A DNA stretch of 5,614 nucleotides from Xanthobacteraceae bacterium (lineage in GTDB: Bacteria; Pseudomonadota; Alphaproteobacteria; Rhizobiales; Xanthobacteraceae). Every line of letters starts with the position of its first letter. Position 1 is the first letter of the stretch. The notes beneath the pieces were generated by a model. It made no database searches. It saw only the letters and a list, made by a program, of their open reading frames with translations, and was not told where the DNA came from. Position numbers and translations under genes: made by a program. The stretch covers positions 1-5,614 of the forward strand of contig JASHRR010001097.1 of the NCBI GenBank assembly GCA_030037185.1. The letters run 5' to 3'. Shown piece after piece: positions 1 to 5,097 of this stretch.

Positions 1-252
1 AGGGTCGCCAAAGCCTATATTGGCCAGCTCAACCAGGCGCGCGTCTACGATGCTGCGATCGTCACCAAAATCGAGCCCAACCGCGATTTCTACGCGGCCG
101 AGGACTACCATCAGGATTACCTGACACTGCATCCGGCCCAGCCGTACATTGTCTACAACGACCTGCCGAAGATCGAGGACTTGAAGCGCCTCTTCCCCGA
201 CGCCTATCGGGCCGACCCGGTCCTCGTCTCCGCGGCGCGATCATCGAACTGA
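1..252 (+). CDS. msrA: Peptide-methionine (S)-S-oxide reductase MsrA, C-terminal part (5' end outside window)
   Basis: This is the last 83 codons of a reading frame that is open from base 1 and stops at TGA 250-252. MsrA reduces methionine-S-sulfoxide in proteins and free methionine back to methionine, using thioredoxin as electron donor, and repairs oxidative damage. The visible part carries the conserved C-terminal landmarks of the family: VTKIEP, then a Phe-Tyr/Ala-Glu-Asp-Tyr-His-Gln-Asp-Tyr block (the family's AE.YHQ.Y signature), then LHPAQPYI and NDLPKIEDLKRLFP. The N-terminal GCFW motif with the catalytic Cys lies upstream of the window and cannot be checked. The last residues (SAARSSN) are typical of the variable tail in rhizobial forms. 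The 3' end overlaps the end of a convergent amidotransferase pseudogene. The family call rests on recognised motifs. Confidence 0.93.
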   Translation, partial: RVAKAYIGQLNQARVYDAAIVTKIEPNRDFYAAEDYHQDYLTLHPAQPYIVYNDLPKIEDLKRLFPDAYRADPVLVSAARSSN

Positions 253-700
253 ACGATCTTGCTGAAGCCATTCGGCAAAGATCCGGCGAGCCTGTTTGCG
301 CAACCGGTCCGCTACATTGGCGGTGGCGGACCTGAGGTCGGTAACAGAGATGCCAGCTGCGGCGAGTTCCACGGCGTGCCCGACATCCACCGCTCCAGCG
401 AGCGCAACTGAAGCGCCAAAGCTCGCGCACCGTCGGCGAACGCCTGGTTTTCGTAGAGGGAGCTTGAAGCAAGCCGCGCTCTCAGGCAGATCGAACGTGT
501 CGCCGTGCCGGTGAAGCACTGCAGCGTTGGGGTCGGCGAGTGGCGCCAAGCACGACGCCGCGCCTTCGTCAGTAAGTGTGACGCGTCCCCGGCCGATTTC
601 TTTGCGCGGGCCTGCGAATACTCGAGAACCGAGCGCACGCGCCATGAGCTGGCTGCCCCCCAAGGTCGGCCGGCCATTCGCTAAGCGGCGCTCCAGCGCG
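241..700 (-). pseudogene. Class-I glutamine amidotransferase pseudogene, C-terminal half
   Basis: Read on the minus strand, this stretch encodes the second half of a GMP-synthase-like glutamine amidotransferase: LERRLANGRPTLG, SQLMARALGSRV, GPRKEIG, LTLTDEG-like, VLHRHGDTFDLPE, YENQAFADGARALALQ, LERW, GHAVELAAAG and a final IFAEWL. The order matches the family, but the frame is broken. It shifts near 475-487 (between DLPE and YENQAFA) and back near 376-388 (between ERWMS and GHAVEL). The nucleophile elbow normally reads G-I-C-L-G-(A/S)-Q; here it is G-G-S-Q, a loss of about 12 bases near 655-661 that removes the catalytic Cys. The block that should follow LALQ with the catalytic His and Glu is also missing (near 405-409). 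The frame ends at 241-243, inside the 3' end of msrA. The N-terminal half is on the opposite strand next door. It is non-functional as an amidotransferase. Confidence 0.8.
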
Positions 701-913
701 CGGCAGTAGCCCTTCGCCATGTGGCGTTTGAGGACCTGGGGCTGATCGCGCCGATCCTTGAGGAGTCCGGCTTCAGGACCTCCTATTGTGACGCGCCGAT
801 CGAAGGCCTCCATCGGTTGCGTCCGCTGATCTTCTGATCGTGCTCGGCGGCCCGATTGGCGCCTACGACACCCCGGCCTTTCCGTTCCTGGCCACAGAGA
901 TCGCGCTGCCGCG
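699..913. repeat. 8-bp inverted repeats bounding an inverted 199-bp segment
   Basis: CGCGGCAG at 699-706 is the exact reverse complement of CTGCCGCG at 906-913. A second short inverted pair overlaps them, CAGCGCG at 694-700 and CGCGCTG at 902-908. These sit at the two places where the amidotransferase coding sequence switches strand, so they are the likely sites of microhomology-driven inversion. Flipping 699-913 gives an in-frame 5' join and a 3' join that is off by one base. The alternative 7-bp pair gives an in-frame 3' join (ATEIAL to ERRLANG) but not an in-frame 5' join. The exact crossover is therefore unresolved. Confidence 0.65.
701..908 (+). pseudogene. Class-I glutamine amidotransferase pseudogene, inverted N-terminal half
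   Basis: On the plus strand, codons from 703 read AVALRHVAFEDLGLIAPILE and then ESGF, a YCDAPIEGL block and RLRPL. This is the recognisable beginning of class-I glutamine amidotransferases (RHV.FEDLG...APIL). The frame hits TGA at 835-837. The match resumes one frame over from 828 with DLLIVLGGPIGAYDTPAFPFL and ATEIAL, ending at 908. It therefore carries at least one frameshift and has no start codon of its own. The rest of the same protein family continues on the opposite strand from position 700 leftwards, so this is the N-terminal half of that gene after inversion. The strand given is its present coding orientation; before inversion it would have been minus. Confidence 0.78.
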
Positions 914-930
914 TCAGTGTCGTGACGCAT
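914..930 (-). other. Candidate stranded start-codon fragment of the amidotransferase pseudogene
   Basis: On the minus strand an ATG at 930-928 opens a short frame reading M-R-H-D-T before reaching the inversion breakpoint. If the 699-913 segment is flipped back, this frame runs without interruption into the N-terminal half: MRHDTDAAVALRHVAFEDLG. That in-frame join suggests 914-930 is the original 5' end of the gene, left in place when the adjoining segment inverted. No strong ribosome binding site precedes the ATG, so the exact start is uncertain. Confidence 0.5.
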
Positions 931-1013
931 GCTGAAAGTCACAGCTGTCCCATCGTTTCCCACACATGTTTCGAACCCGGTGGCGTCAAGTGACGAGTGT
1001 CGTGGGCCCTCCC

Positions 1014-1042
1014 TTGTTTCATTGTTTACGGATCGGTATATA
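1014..1042 (+). promoter_or_regulatory. Predicted sigma-70-type promoter for the aldehyde dehydrogenase operon
   Basis: TTGTTT at 1014-1019 and TATATA at 1037-1042 are separated by exactly 17 bases, upstream of the aldehyde dehydrogenase start at 1091. Matches to consensus are moderate (3/6 and 4/6). Support comes from the sharp drop in GC here compared with its surroundings and from the palindrome that overlaps the -10 box. The expected transcript would start near 1049 and have a leader of about 40 bases. Confidence 0.45.
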
Positions 1043-1058
1043 TTACTGTATATAGCGA
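1033..1058. promoter_or_regulatory. Palindromic operator candidate between divergent promoters
   Basis: TCGGTATATA (1033-1042) and TATATAGCGA (1049-1058) form an inverted repeat with 10-base arms, 9 of 10 positions pairing, around a 6-base centre. It covers both predicted -10 boxes, so a dimeric repressor bound here could silence both directions. The size and form suit TetR- or MarR-type regulators, but none is encoded in the window and the family cannot be told from the site alone. Confidence 0.55.
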
Positions 1059-1068
1059 CCGTTTCCAA
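1040..1068 (-). promoter_or_regulatory. Predicted divergent promoter toward the amidotransferase pseudogene
   Basis: On the minus strand TTGGAA (1068-1063) and TAATAT (1045-1040) are separated by 17 bases, each matching consensus at 4/6 positions. It points toward the amidotransferase remnant whose candidate ATG is at 930. Its -10 box interlocks with the -10 box of the plus-strand promoter, the usual arrangement of a divergently transcribed pair. It probably served the amidotransferase when that gene was intact. Confidence 0.35.
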
Positions 1069-1077
1069 GCGAGTTCC

Positions 1078-1082
1078 GAGGA
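1078..1082 (+). promoter_or_regulatory. Ribosome binding site fixing the aldehyde dehydrogenase start
   Basis: GAGGA lies 8 bases before the ATG at 1091, a good Shine-Dalgarno match at normal spacing. It supports this ATG over internal ones. Confidence 0.7.
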
Positions 1083-1090
1083 TTTAATAG

Positions 1091-2587
1091 ATGGCTACGG
1101 CCAAGACGCTTCCCCTTGTTCGCCACGCCTACGCGGACGGCTCATACAAGCAGATGCTGATCAACGGCAAGTGGATCGATGCCGCATCGGGCAAGCGCTT
1201 CGAGAGTCGCAACCCGGCAACCGGCGAATTACTTGCGACGGTCGCCGAGGGCGACAGCGAGGACGTCAACCGCGCCGTTGTGGCGGCCCGCAAAGCATTC
1301 GAGGGGGCCTGGAGCAAGTTTAAACCCTATGAGCGCCAACAGCTGCTGCTCAAGTTCGCTGATCTCGTCGAGCGCCATTTCGAGGAGCTTTCCTCGCTCG
1401 ATACCCTCGACATGGGTGCGCCGATCAGCCGAACCCGTGGTACGCGCATGCGCGTCCTCGGCATGCTGCGCTACTATGCGGGCCAGGCGACATCGATCCA
1501 CGGCGAGACGATCGAGAACTCTCTTCCGGGCGAAATTTTCTCGTATACCCTGAAGGAGCCGGTCGGCGTTGTCGGCGCCATCATTCCGTGGAACGGCCCG
1601 CTCGGCGCCAGCGTCTGGAAGCTCGGCCCTGCGCTAGCTACCGGATGCACGGTTGTACTGAAGCCCGCTGAGGAGGCGCCGCTGACGCCATTGCGGCTCG
1701 GCGAACTGGCGCTCGAGGCCGGCATACCTCCGGGCGTAGTCAACATCGTGCCAGGTTACGGCGAGACGGCGGGCGCCGCGCTGGCGGCTCATTCGGACGT
1801 GGACAAGGTCGCGTTCACGGGATCGCACATCACGGGACAATCCATAGTTCGGGCCTCGGCCGGCAACCTCAAGCGTGTGTCGCTGGAGCTCGGCGGCAAG
1901 TCTCCCGACATCGTATTCGCCGATGCCGACATCGAGTCTGCGGTGCCGGGCGCCGCTATGGCGGTGTTCGCCAATTCGGGGCAGATATGCAGCGCGGGCA
2001 CACGGCTGTTCGTTGAGCAGCGCGTCTATGACGAATTTGTCGAGCGGGTCGCTCATTTCGGGAAGGGACTTCGGGTCGGCAACGGGCTCGATCCTGATAC
2101 CCAGATGGGACCACTGGTGTCCGAGCAGCAGCTCGATCGCGTCATCGGATATCTTAGTCTCGGCCGGCAGGAAGGCGCGCGCGCCGTCGCGGGCGGAGCG
2201 CGGCTGACCGAGGGGCTGCTGGCGCAAGGTTACTTCATCCCGCCAACAGTATTCGCGGATGTCCGCGACGACATGCGGATCGCGAAGGAAGAGATTTTCG
2301 GTCCGGTGCTTTCGGCGATTCCCTTTCGGGACGTCGACGAGCTCATAACGCGGGCGAACGCCACCATGTTCGGCCTGGGCAGCGGCGTGTGGACCCGCGA
2401 CGTCAGCAAAGCCCATCGCCTTGCCAAAGCGATCCGCGCAGGATCGGTGTGGGTGAACTGCTACCAGGCCATGGATCCGGCTGTTCCGTTCGGCGGTTAC
2501 AAAATGAGCGGATATGGCCGCGAGTCCGGGCTGCAGCATGTGGAGGAGTATCTCAACGTCAAAGCCGTGTGGGTCAAGACGGCTTGA
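1091..2587 (+). CDS. NAD(P)-dependent aldehyde dehydrogenase
   Basis: A 498-residue enzyme of the aldehyde dehydrogenase superfamily, full length for the family and expected in the cytoplasm. It oxidises an aldehyde to the carboxylic acid with NAD+ or NADP+. Every core motif is present. PWN at 166-168 supplies the oxyanion-hole Asn168. LKPAE at 190-194 carries the cofactor-binding Lys191. FTGS at 242-245 lies in the Rossmann fold. LELGGKSP contains the general base Glu266, and GQICSAG contains the nucleophile Cys300. EEIFGPV contains Glu401, which positions the nicotinamide ribose. PFGGYKMSGYGRE is at 466-478. Residues 1-20 form a short extra N-terminal stretch. The substrate cannot be fixed from sequence; the betaine/phenylacetaldehyde/aliphatic aldehyde type is plausible. 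It appears to be the first gene of an operon with the two exported proteins downstream (43-base gap), behind a palindrome-covered promoter. The family call is firm and the substrate is unknown. Confidence 0.95.
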   Translation: MATAKTLPLVRHAYADGSYKQMLINGKWIDAASGKRFESRNPATGELLATVAEGDSEDVNRAVVAARKAFEGAWSKFKPYERQQLLLKFADLVERHFEELSSLDTLDMGAPISRTRGTRMRVLGMLRYYAGQATSIHGETIENSLPGEIFSYTLKEPVGVVGAIIPWNGPLGASVWKLGPALATGCTVVLKPAEEAPLTPLRLGELALEAGIPPGVVNIVPGYGETAGAALAAHSDVDKVAFTGSHITGQSIVRASAGNLKRVSLELGGKSPDIVFADADIESAVPGAAMAVFANSGQICSAGTRLFVEQRVYDEFVERVAHFGKGLRVGNGLDPDTQMGPLVSEQQLDRVIGYLSLGRQEGARAVAGGARLTEGLLAQGYFIPPTVFADVRDDMRIAKEEIFGPVLSAIPFRDVDELITRANATMFGLGSGVWTRDVSKAHRLAKAIRAGSVWVNCYQAMDPAVPFGGYKMSGYGRESGLQHVEEYLNVKAVWVKTA

Positions 2588-2616
2588 GCCAATGCGACAA
2601 ACTGGTGTTCCGATGA

Positions 2617-2624
2617 GGGAGGAG
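2617..2624 (+). promoter_or_regulatory. Ribosome binding site deciding the DsrE-like protein start
   Basis: GGGAGGAG ends 6 bases before the ATG at 2631. The frame is open further upstream, with in-frame ATGs at 2592 and 2613, but only the 2631 start has this strong site. That start also places the twin-arginine signal at the N-terminus. Confidence 0.75.
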
Positions 2625-2630
2625 AACGAC

Positions 2631-3413
2631 ATGAACTTTGACACCGACAGACGCGGCGCGCTCTTTGGTCTTGGCGCTGGAGTGATGCTATCAGGGCTGA
2701 CACAAAACACAGCGCATGCCGCGGCCGGGCCAACACTCGAACCCACCGGTGCCACCAACCTGCAGGACCTGTCGCGGACGCTGGCTGCAATGCCGCGGCG
2801 GCGCGATTTCAAGACCCGCCCCATGATAGCCGACGATCCGCAGGTATGGGATGCAGCACCCCTGAACGCGGTGCTGGCTTACAAGGGCGGTGCGAAGCAG
2901 GCGTGGGACAATACCGATTTGACAGGTCCCTGGCTCAATGGCATGCGCAATTCGCTGAATTCGCAAATCTGGGGCTTCAAGGAGCCCAACTTCCTTTGCG
3001 TGTCAGCGACCCACGGGACGGCGCATCTGGCACTCTACGACCAGGAAACATGGGACAAATACCAGTTAGCGAAACTGGCCGGCGGCAATGTCGCGCGCAA
3101 TACATTTATTGTTGCGCCGCCGGCGTCGACGCGTGACCCCGCGGATTTCCAATCCCTGGAAGGTGCGTTCTCGTCCAAGGACAACAGCATCGTGGTCCTG
3201 CAGAGGCGCGGTGTCGTATTCCTGGCGTGCCACAATGCCATTTGGGAACTCGCTGAGAATCTTTCGGCCACCGGCCAAAATCCGGACCATCTGCCGGTCG
3301 ACAAGATTGCGGCCGAGCTGTCCAACCACCTGCTTCCTGATGTGGTGCTTACACCTGGCGCCGTCGCCACGCTCGTGAATCTTCAGCAAGCGGGTTTTGC
3401 GTATTCTCGGTGA
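2631..3413 (+). CDS. DsrE/DsrF-like protein with twin-arginine export signal
   Basis: A 260-residue protein. The first 30 residues look like a Tat signal: Arg7-Arg8 (DRRGALF), a weakly hydrophobic stretch rich in Gly/Leu/Ala, and a cleavage site after AHA (28-30). It should therefore be exported folded to the periplasm. The mature part resembles the DsrE/DsrF-like fold, whose members bind or relay sulfur or act as small-subunit partners. Signs are FLCVSATHGTAHLALYD (121-137), RGVVFLACHNAIWELAENL (193-211) with Cys200 where the family often has its conserved Cys, and the ending LLPDVVLTPGAVATLVNLQQ followed by AGFAYSR, close to the family's typical G.a.L..LQ..GyaY end. Cys123 is the only other Cys in the mature chain. 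Residues 31-115 are an extra region not recognised. It lies in an operon between the aldehyde dehydrogenase and a solute-binding protein. The DsrE assignment is from remembered family pattern; biochemical function is unknown. Confidence 0.68.
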   Translation: MNFDTDRRGALFGLGAGVMLSGLTQNTAHAAAGPTLEPTGATNLQDLSRTLAAMPRRRDFKTRPMIADDPQVWDAAPLNAVLAYKGGAKQAWDNTDLTGPWLNGMRNSLNSQIWGFKEPNFLCVSATHGTAHLALYDQETWDKYQLAKLAGGNVARNTFIVAPPASTRDPADFQSLEGAFSSKDNSIVVLQRRGVVFLACHNAIWELAENLSATGQNPDHLPVDKIAAELSNHLLPDVVLTPGAVATLVNLQQAGFAYSR

Positions 3414-3416
3414 GCT

Positions 3417-4409
3417 ATGTTGCGGCTGCTGTTTGCTCTTTCGCTTTCGCTCACGATCGCGTGCGCCGGGCGGCTGGTATTCGCGCAAACGACACCTGCG
3501 GACCGCCTCAAGGCCATTGAGGCGATCTACCCGCCGTGGCGGCGGGGCGATGGCGGCGACGTTACCGGCCGTGGCTTTGAATTCACGGTGCCGCCGGCGG
3601 ACGTGCTCGCCGATTTCCACGGCAGCCTCGACAATCCACAACTGGTGCTGTTCGCCTCTGGCAACTATTTCTTTGCCTTGGGCGAGTTGGTGACGGCGTT
3701 CGGGGGCGCCAATCCGCAATATCGCGGCCATGTCTTCTACGAAACGCTGCCGCCCGGCCTGCTACTCAAGCAGATGGACGCCGGCGGCACCGTGACATCC
3801 GGCAACATGACATTCACGGTGAAACCGGACATCTATCTGGCCGAACTCGCTGCGAGTACTCAGTTGGTCGAGAGCGGCCGGCTGATTGCGCCGGTCGTCA
3901 CTTTCGCGACCAATGATCTCGCCATCATGGTGCCGGCCGGCAATCCGGGCCGGGTTGCGACGCTGGCAGACCTTGGGCGCGCCGGTTTGGCGCTTGCCAT
4001 GCCTAATCCGGAATTCGAGGGGGTTGCGAGGCAGATCCGGGCCTCATTGGTGAAGGCAGGCGGTGAGGCGCTGGCCGAACTGGTCTATGGCAAGAAGGTA
4101 AGGAACGGGGAGACCGTGCTCACGCGCATCCACCATCGCCAGACGCCGCTGTTTTTGATGCAGCACCTGGTCGAGGCCGGCGTCACCTGGAGGTCAGAGG
4201 CAATCTTCCAGGAGGAGATTGGCAATCCGATAGGTCACGTCGATATCCCGACGGCGGTCAACACGCTTGCGAACTACAGCGCCGCCATGATAGCGGGCGC
4301 CCCCCACCCGGAAGCCGCCCGCGCATGGCTCGATTTCGTCAGCTCCGACGGCGCTTTCCAGATTCTTGGGCGTTACGGCTTCAAACGCTTTGTCGTGCCT
4401 CCGCAATAG
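3417..4409 (+). CDS. Periplasmic solute-binding protein, ModA-like (type II)
   Basis: A 330-residue exported binding protein. Residues 1-23 form a Sec signal peptide with a hydrophobic core (LLFALSLSLTIA) and likely cleavage after VFA. Cys16 is poorly placed for a lipobox because Thr, not Leu, is at -3. The mature chain follows the pattern of molybdate/oxyanion-binding and related type II binding proteins: LVLFASGNYFFALGELVTAF (76-95), FTVKPDIYLAELA (133-145), FATNDLAIMVPAGNPGRVAT (163-182), LADLGRAGLALAMPNPEFEG (183-202), then IHHRQTP, AGVTWRSEAIFQEE, VDIP, and the C-terminal HPEAARAWLDFVSSDGAFQI with LGRYGF. Such proteins deliver ligand to an ABC importer; the ligand is not determined. It starts 3 bases after the preceding stop, with GGTGAG overlapping that stop, so its translation is probably coupled. 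No permease or ATPase gene is next to it, which is odd for the family. Confidence 0.82.
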   Translation: MLRLLFALSLSLTIACAGRLVFAQTTPADRLKAIEAIYPPWRRGDGGDVTGRGFEFTVPPADVLADFHGSLDNPQLVLFASGNYFFALGELVTAFGGANPQYRGHVFYETLPPGLLLKQMDAGGTVTSGNMTFTVKPDIYLAELAASTQLVESGRLIAPVVTFATNDLAIMVPAGNPGRVATLADLGRAGLALAMPNPEFEGVARQIRASLVKAGGEALAELVYGKKVRNGETVLTRIHHRQTPLFLMQHLVEAGVTWRSEAIFQEEIGNPIGHVDIPTAVNTLANYSAAMIAGAPHPEAARAWLDFVSSDGAFQILGRYGFKRFVVPPQ

Positions 4410-4512
4410 GTGCAGTGGTGAGACCGCGGGAGAGCGCGCACCGAAAGTGTACATATCGGGCTGTATTGAGGTCCTGTTCGCGATCTCGGACAGCTTTACG
4501 GTCCTCGCCGCA

Positions 4513-4541
4513 TGGACACGCTATCTCTAAAGAGATATAAC
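4513..4541 (+). promoter_or_regulatory. Strong sigma-70-type promoter for the downstream hypothetical gene cluster
   Basis: TGGACA at 4513-4518 and TATAAC at 4536-4541, each one base off consensus, are separated by exactly 17 bases. Transcription would start near 4548 and run into the TTG-started gene at 4621, with a leader of about 70 bases. A perfect palindrome fills the spacer and a second lies at the expected start site, so the promoter looks repressible. Confidence 0.65.
4522..4537. promoter_or_regulatory. Operator candidate 1: perfect palindrome in the promoter spacer
   Basis: TATCTCT-AA-AGAGATA is a perfect 7-base inverted repeat with a 2-base centre. It lies between the -35 and -10 boxes and overlaps the first two bases of the -10 box, where a bound dimer would block RNA polymerase. 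The form suits a winged-helix dimer such as a MarR-type regulator, but the regulator is not in the window. Confidence 0.6.
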
Positions 4542-4545
4542 GGTG

Positions 4546-4559
4546 TGTCTAACGAGACA
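4546..4559. promoter_or_regulatory. Operator candidate 2: related palindrome at the transcription start
   Basis: TGTCT-AACG-AGACA is a 5-base inverted repeat with a 4-base centre. It shares the core TCTAA-N-GAGA with the upstream palindrome, and the shared core is repeated 22 bases apart (4527-4534 and 4549-4556). About two helical turns of spacing puts both on the same DNA face, as expected for two dimers of one regulator. Confidence 0.5.
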
Positions 4560-4581
4560 TGTCACGCCGAAGCGTTCCGAC

Positions 4582-4593
4582 TCGAGGCCTCGA
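4582..4593. repeat. 12-base perfect palindrome in the leader
   Basis: TCGAGGCCTCGA is fully self-complementary and lies about 35 bases into the predicted transcript. It could be a binding site, or chance in GC-rich DNA. There is no loop, so a stable RNA hairpin is not favoured. Confidence 0.35.
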
Positions 4594-4609
4594 TAGAAAC
4601 AATGCGCCT

Positions 4610-4615
4610 GGGAGG
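4610..4615 (+). promoter_or_regulatory. Ribosome binding site supporting a TTG start
   Basis: GGGAGG ends 5 bases before the TTG at 4621. The first in-frame ATG (4669) has no comparable site, so the TTG is preferred. Confidence 0.65.
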
Positions 4616-4620
4616 CACGA

Positions 4621-5037
4621 TTGACAGCCCATGAAGAACAGGCGGGCCGCAGATCCCCGCCATTTGTCATGCACGTCGTCGGCGATGTTGCCCCAAACGG
4701 CGAAGCCATCGGCCTGCAGATCGAGCGCAGCGAGCAGGGCCCGGTTGATTTGTGCGTGCGGACTCAAGACGTGAAATATCTCGTCAGCATGCTTCTGAAC
4801 TTGGGCTGCGAGGCGCGGCGCCGACAGGCCCCCGCAGGGACCGACGCCCCGCCGACCGAAGCCATTCCGTTGCCGCTGGACGCGATCAACGTTGGCCAGA
4901 GCGATGACAACCAAACCTTTCTGCTGCTTGAAGTAGGAATCGCCTCGCTCATGTTTATGTTGTCGCCTGGATCTTTGCAACAGATTGGGCAAACCATCCT
5001 TCTCCTCAGCGCCAAAGCATCATCGACACCGTCGTGA
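4621..5037 (+). CDS. Conserved hypothetical protein, TTG start
   Basis: A 138-residue protein of unknown function, probably cytoplasmic: no signal peptide or membrane span is visible. After a polar N-terminus (about 1-14), the chain begins PPFVMHVVGDVAPNGEAIGL, then QIERSEQGPVDLCVRTQDVKYLVSMLLNLG (33-62). A Pro/Thr-rich low-complexity linker follows (about 67-84), then IPLPLDAINVG, and QTFLLLEVGIASLMFMLSPG, ending with a short helix (LQQIGQTILLLSAKASS). Alternating hydrophobic strands on both sides of the linker suggest a small beta-rich fold. Three Cys-poor segments and no catalytic motif are apparent. I do not recognise a named family. It is the first gene behind the palindrome-bearing promoter, and its codon use matches the neighbours, so it is likely real. 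Confidence 0.72.
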   Translation: MTAHEEQAGRRSPPFVMHVVGDVAPNGEAIGLQIERSEQGPVDLCVRTQDVKYLVSMLLNLGCEARRRQAPAGTDAPPTEAIPLPLDAINVGQSDDNQTFLLLEVGIASLMFMLSPGSLQQIGQTILLLSAKASSTPS

Positions 5038-5085
5038 CGCGACCAAGGTCTTGTTCGAGCCGTCGGCTGGAAGTCGTCTTTCATC

Positions 5086-5090
5086 GGAGG
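5086..5090 (+). promoter_or_regulatory. Ribosome binding site of the small exported protein
   Basis: GGAGG lies 7 bases before the ATG at 5098, an optimal arrangement. It supports translation of the short frame despite its truncated look. Confidence 0.65.
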
Positions 5091-5097
5091 TCGCGAC

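Larger units (their letters stand above)
4410..4620 (+). other. Intergenic region with promoter, palindromes and leader
   Basis: The 211 bases between the binding-protein gene and the next start hold no convincing gene. After the stop there is only a loose GGTGC/GCACC pair (4409-4413, 4438-4442) without a T-run, so no clear terminator. From 4513 on lie a promoter and two palindromes, described separately, followed by a leader of about 70 bases containing a perfect 12-base palindrome. Confidence 0.6.

Noticed and set aside
694..913. Phase-variable invertible switch controlling the amidotransferase
   Set aside because: The repeats are only 8 bp, no recombinase gene is nearby, and the gene also has several frameshifts and active-site deletions, so flipping could not restore function.
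241..1068. A continuous 275-codon minus-strand frame that could be called as one gene
   Set aside because: Only its C-terminal part resembles a protein family, and with frameshifts; the part from about 701 to 913 is the antisense of the inverted N-terminal half, so the frame is an artefact of a pseudogene.
1634..2824. A 396-codon minus-strand frame antisense to the aldehyde dehydrogenase
   Set aside because: It is Arg/His-rich without motifs and lies opposite a gene with every catalytic motif intact; typical shadow frame of GC-rich DNA.
3417..3470. Lipoprotein signal in the binding protein (LTIAC)
   Set aside because: Thr at -3 and Ile at -2 fit the lipobox poorly, and a normal signal-peptidase site after VFA follows.
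3066..3731. A 221-codon minus-strand frame across the DsrE-like and binding-protein genes
   Set aside because: Low-complexity Arg/His/Gln composition with no motif, and it spans two well-supported plus-strand genes.
4409..4442. Rho-independent terminator after the binding-protein gene
   Set aside because: Only a 5-base GGTGC/GCACC pair around a 24-base loop, with no T-run after it.
5038..5095. CGCGACC/GGTCGCG inverted repeat that might hide the ribosome binding site of the small exported protein
   Set aside because: Seven-base arms across a 44-base loop and only two bases of the binding site are paired; likely chance at this GC content.
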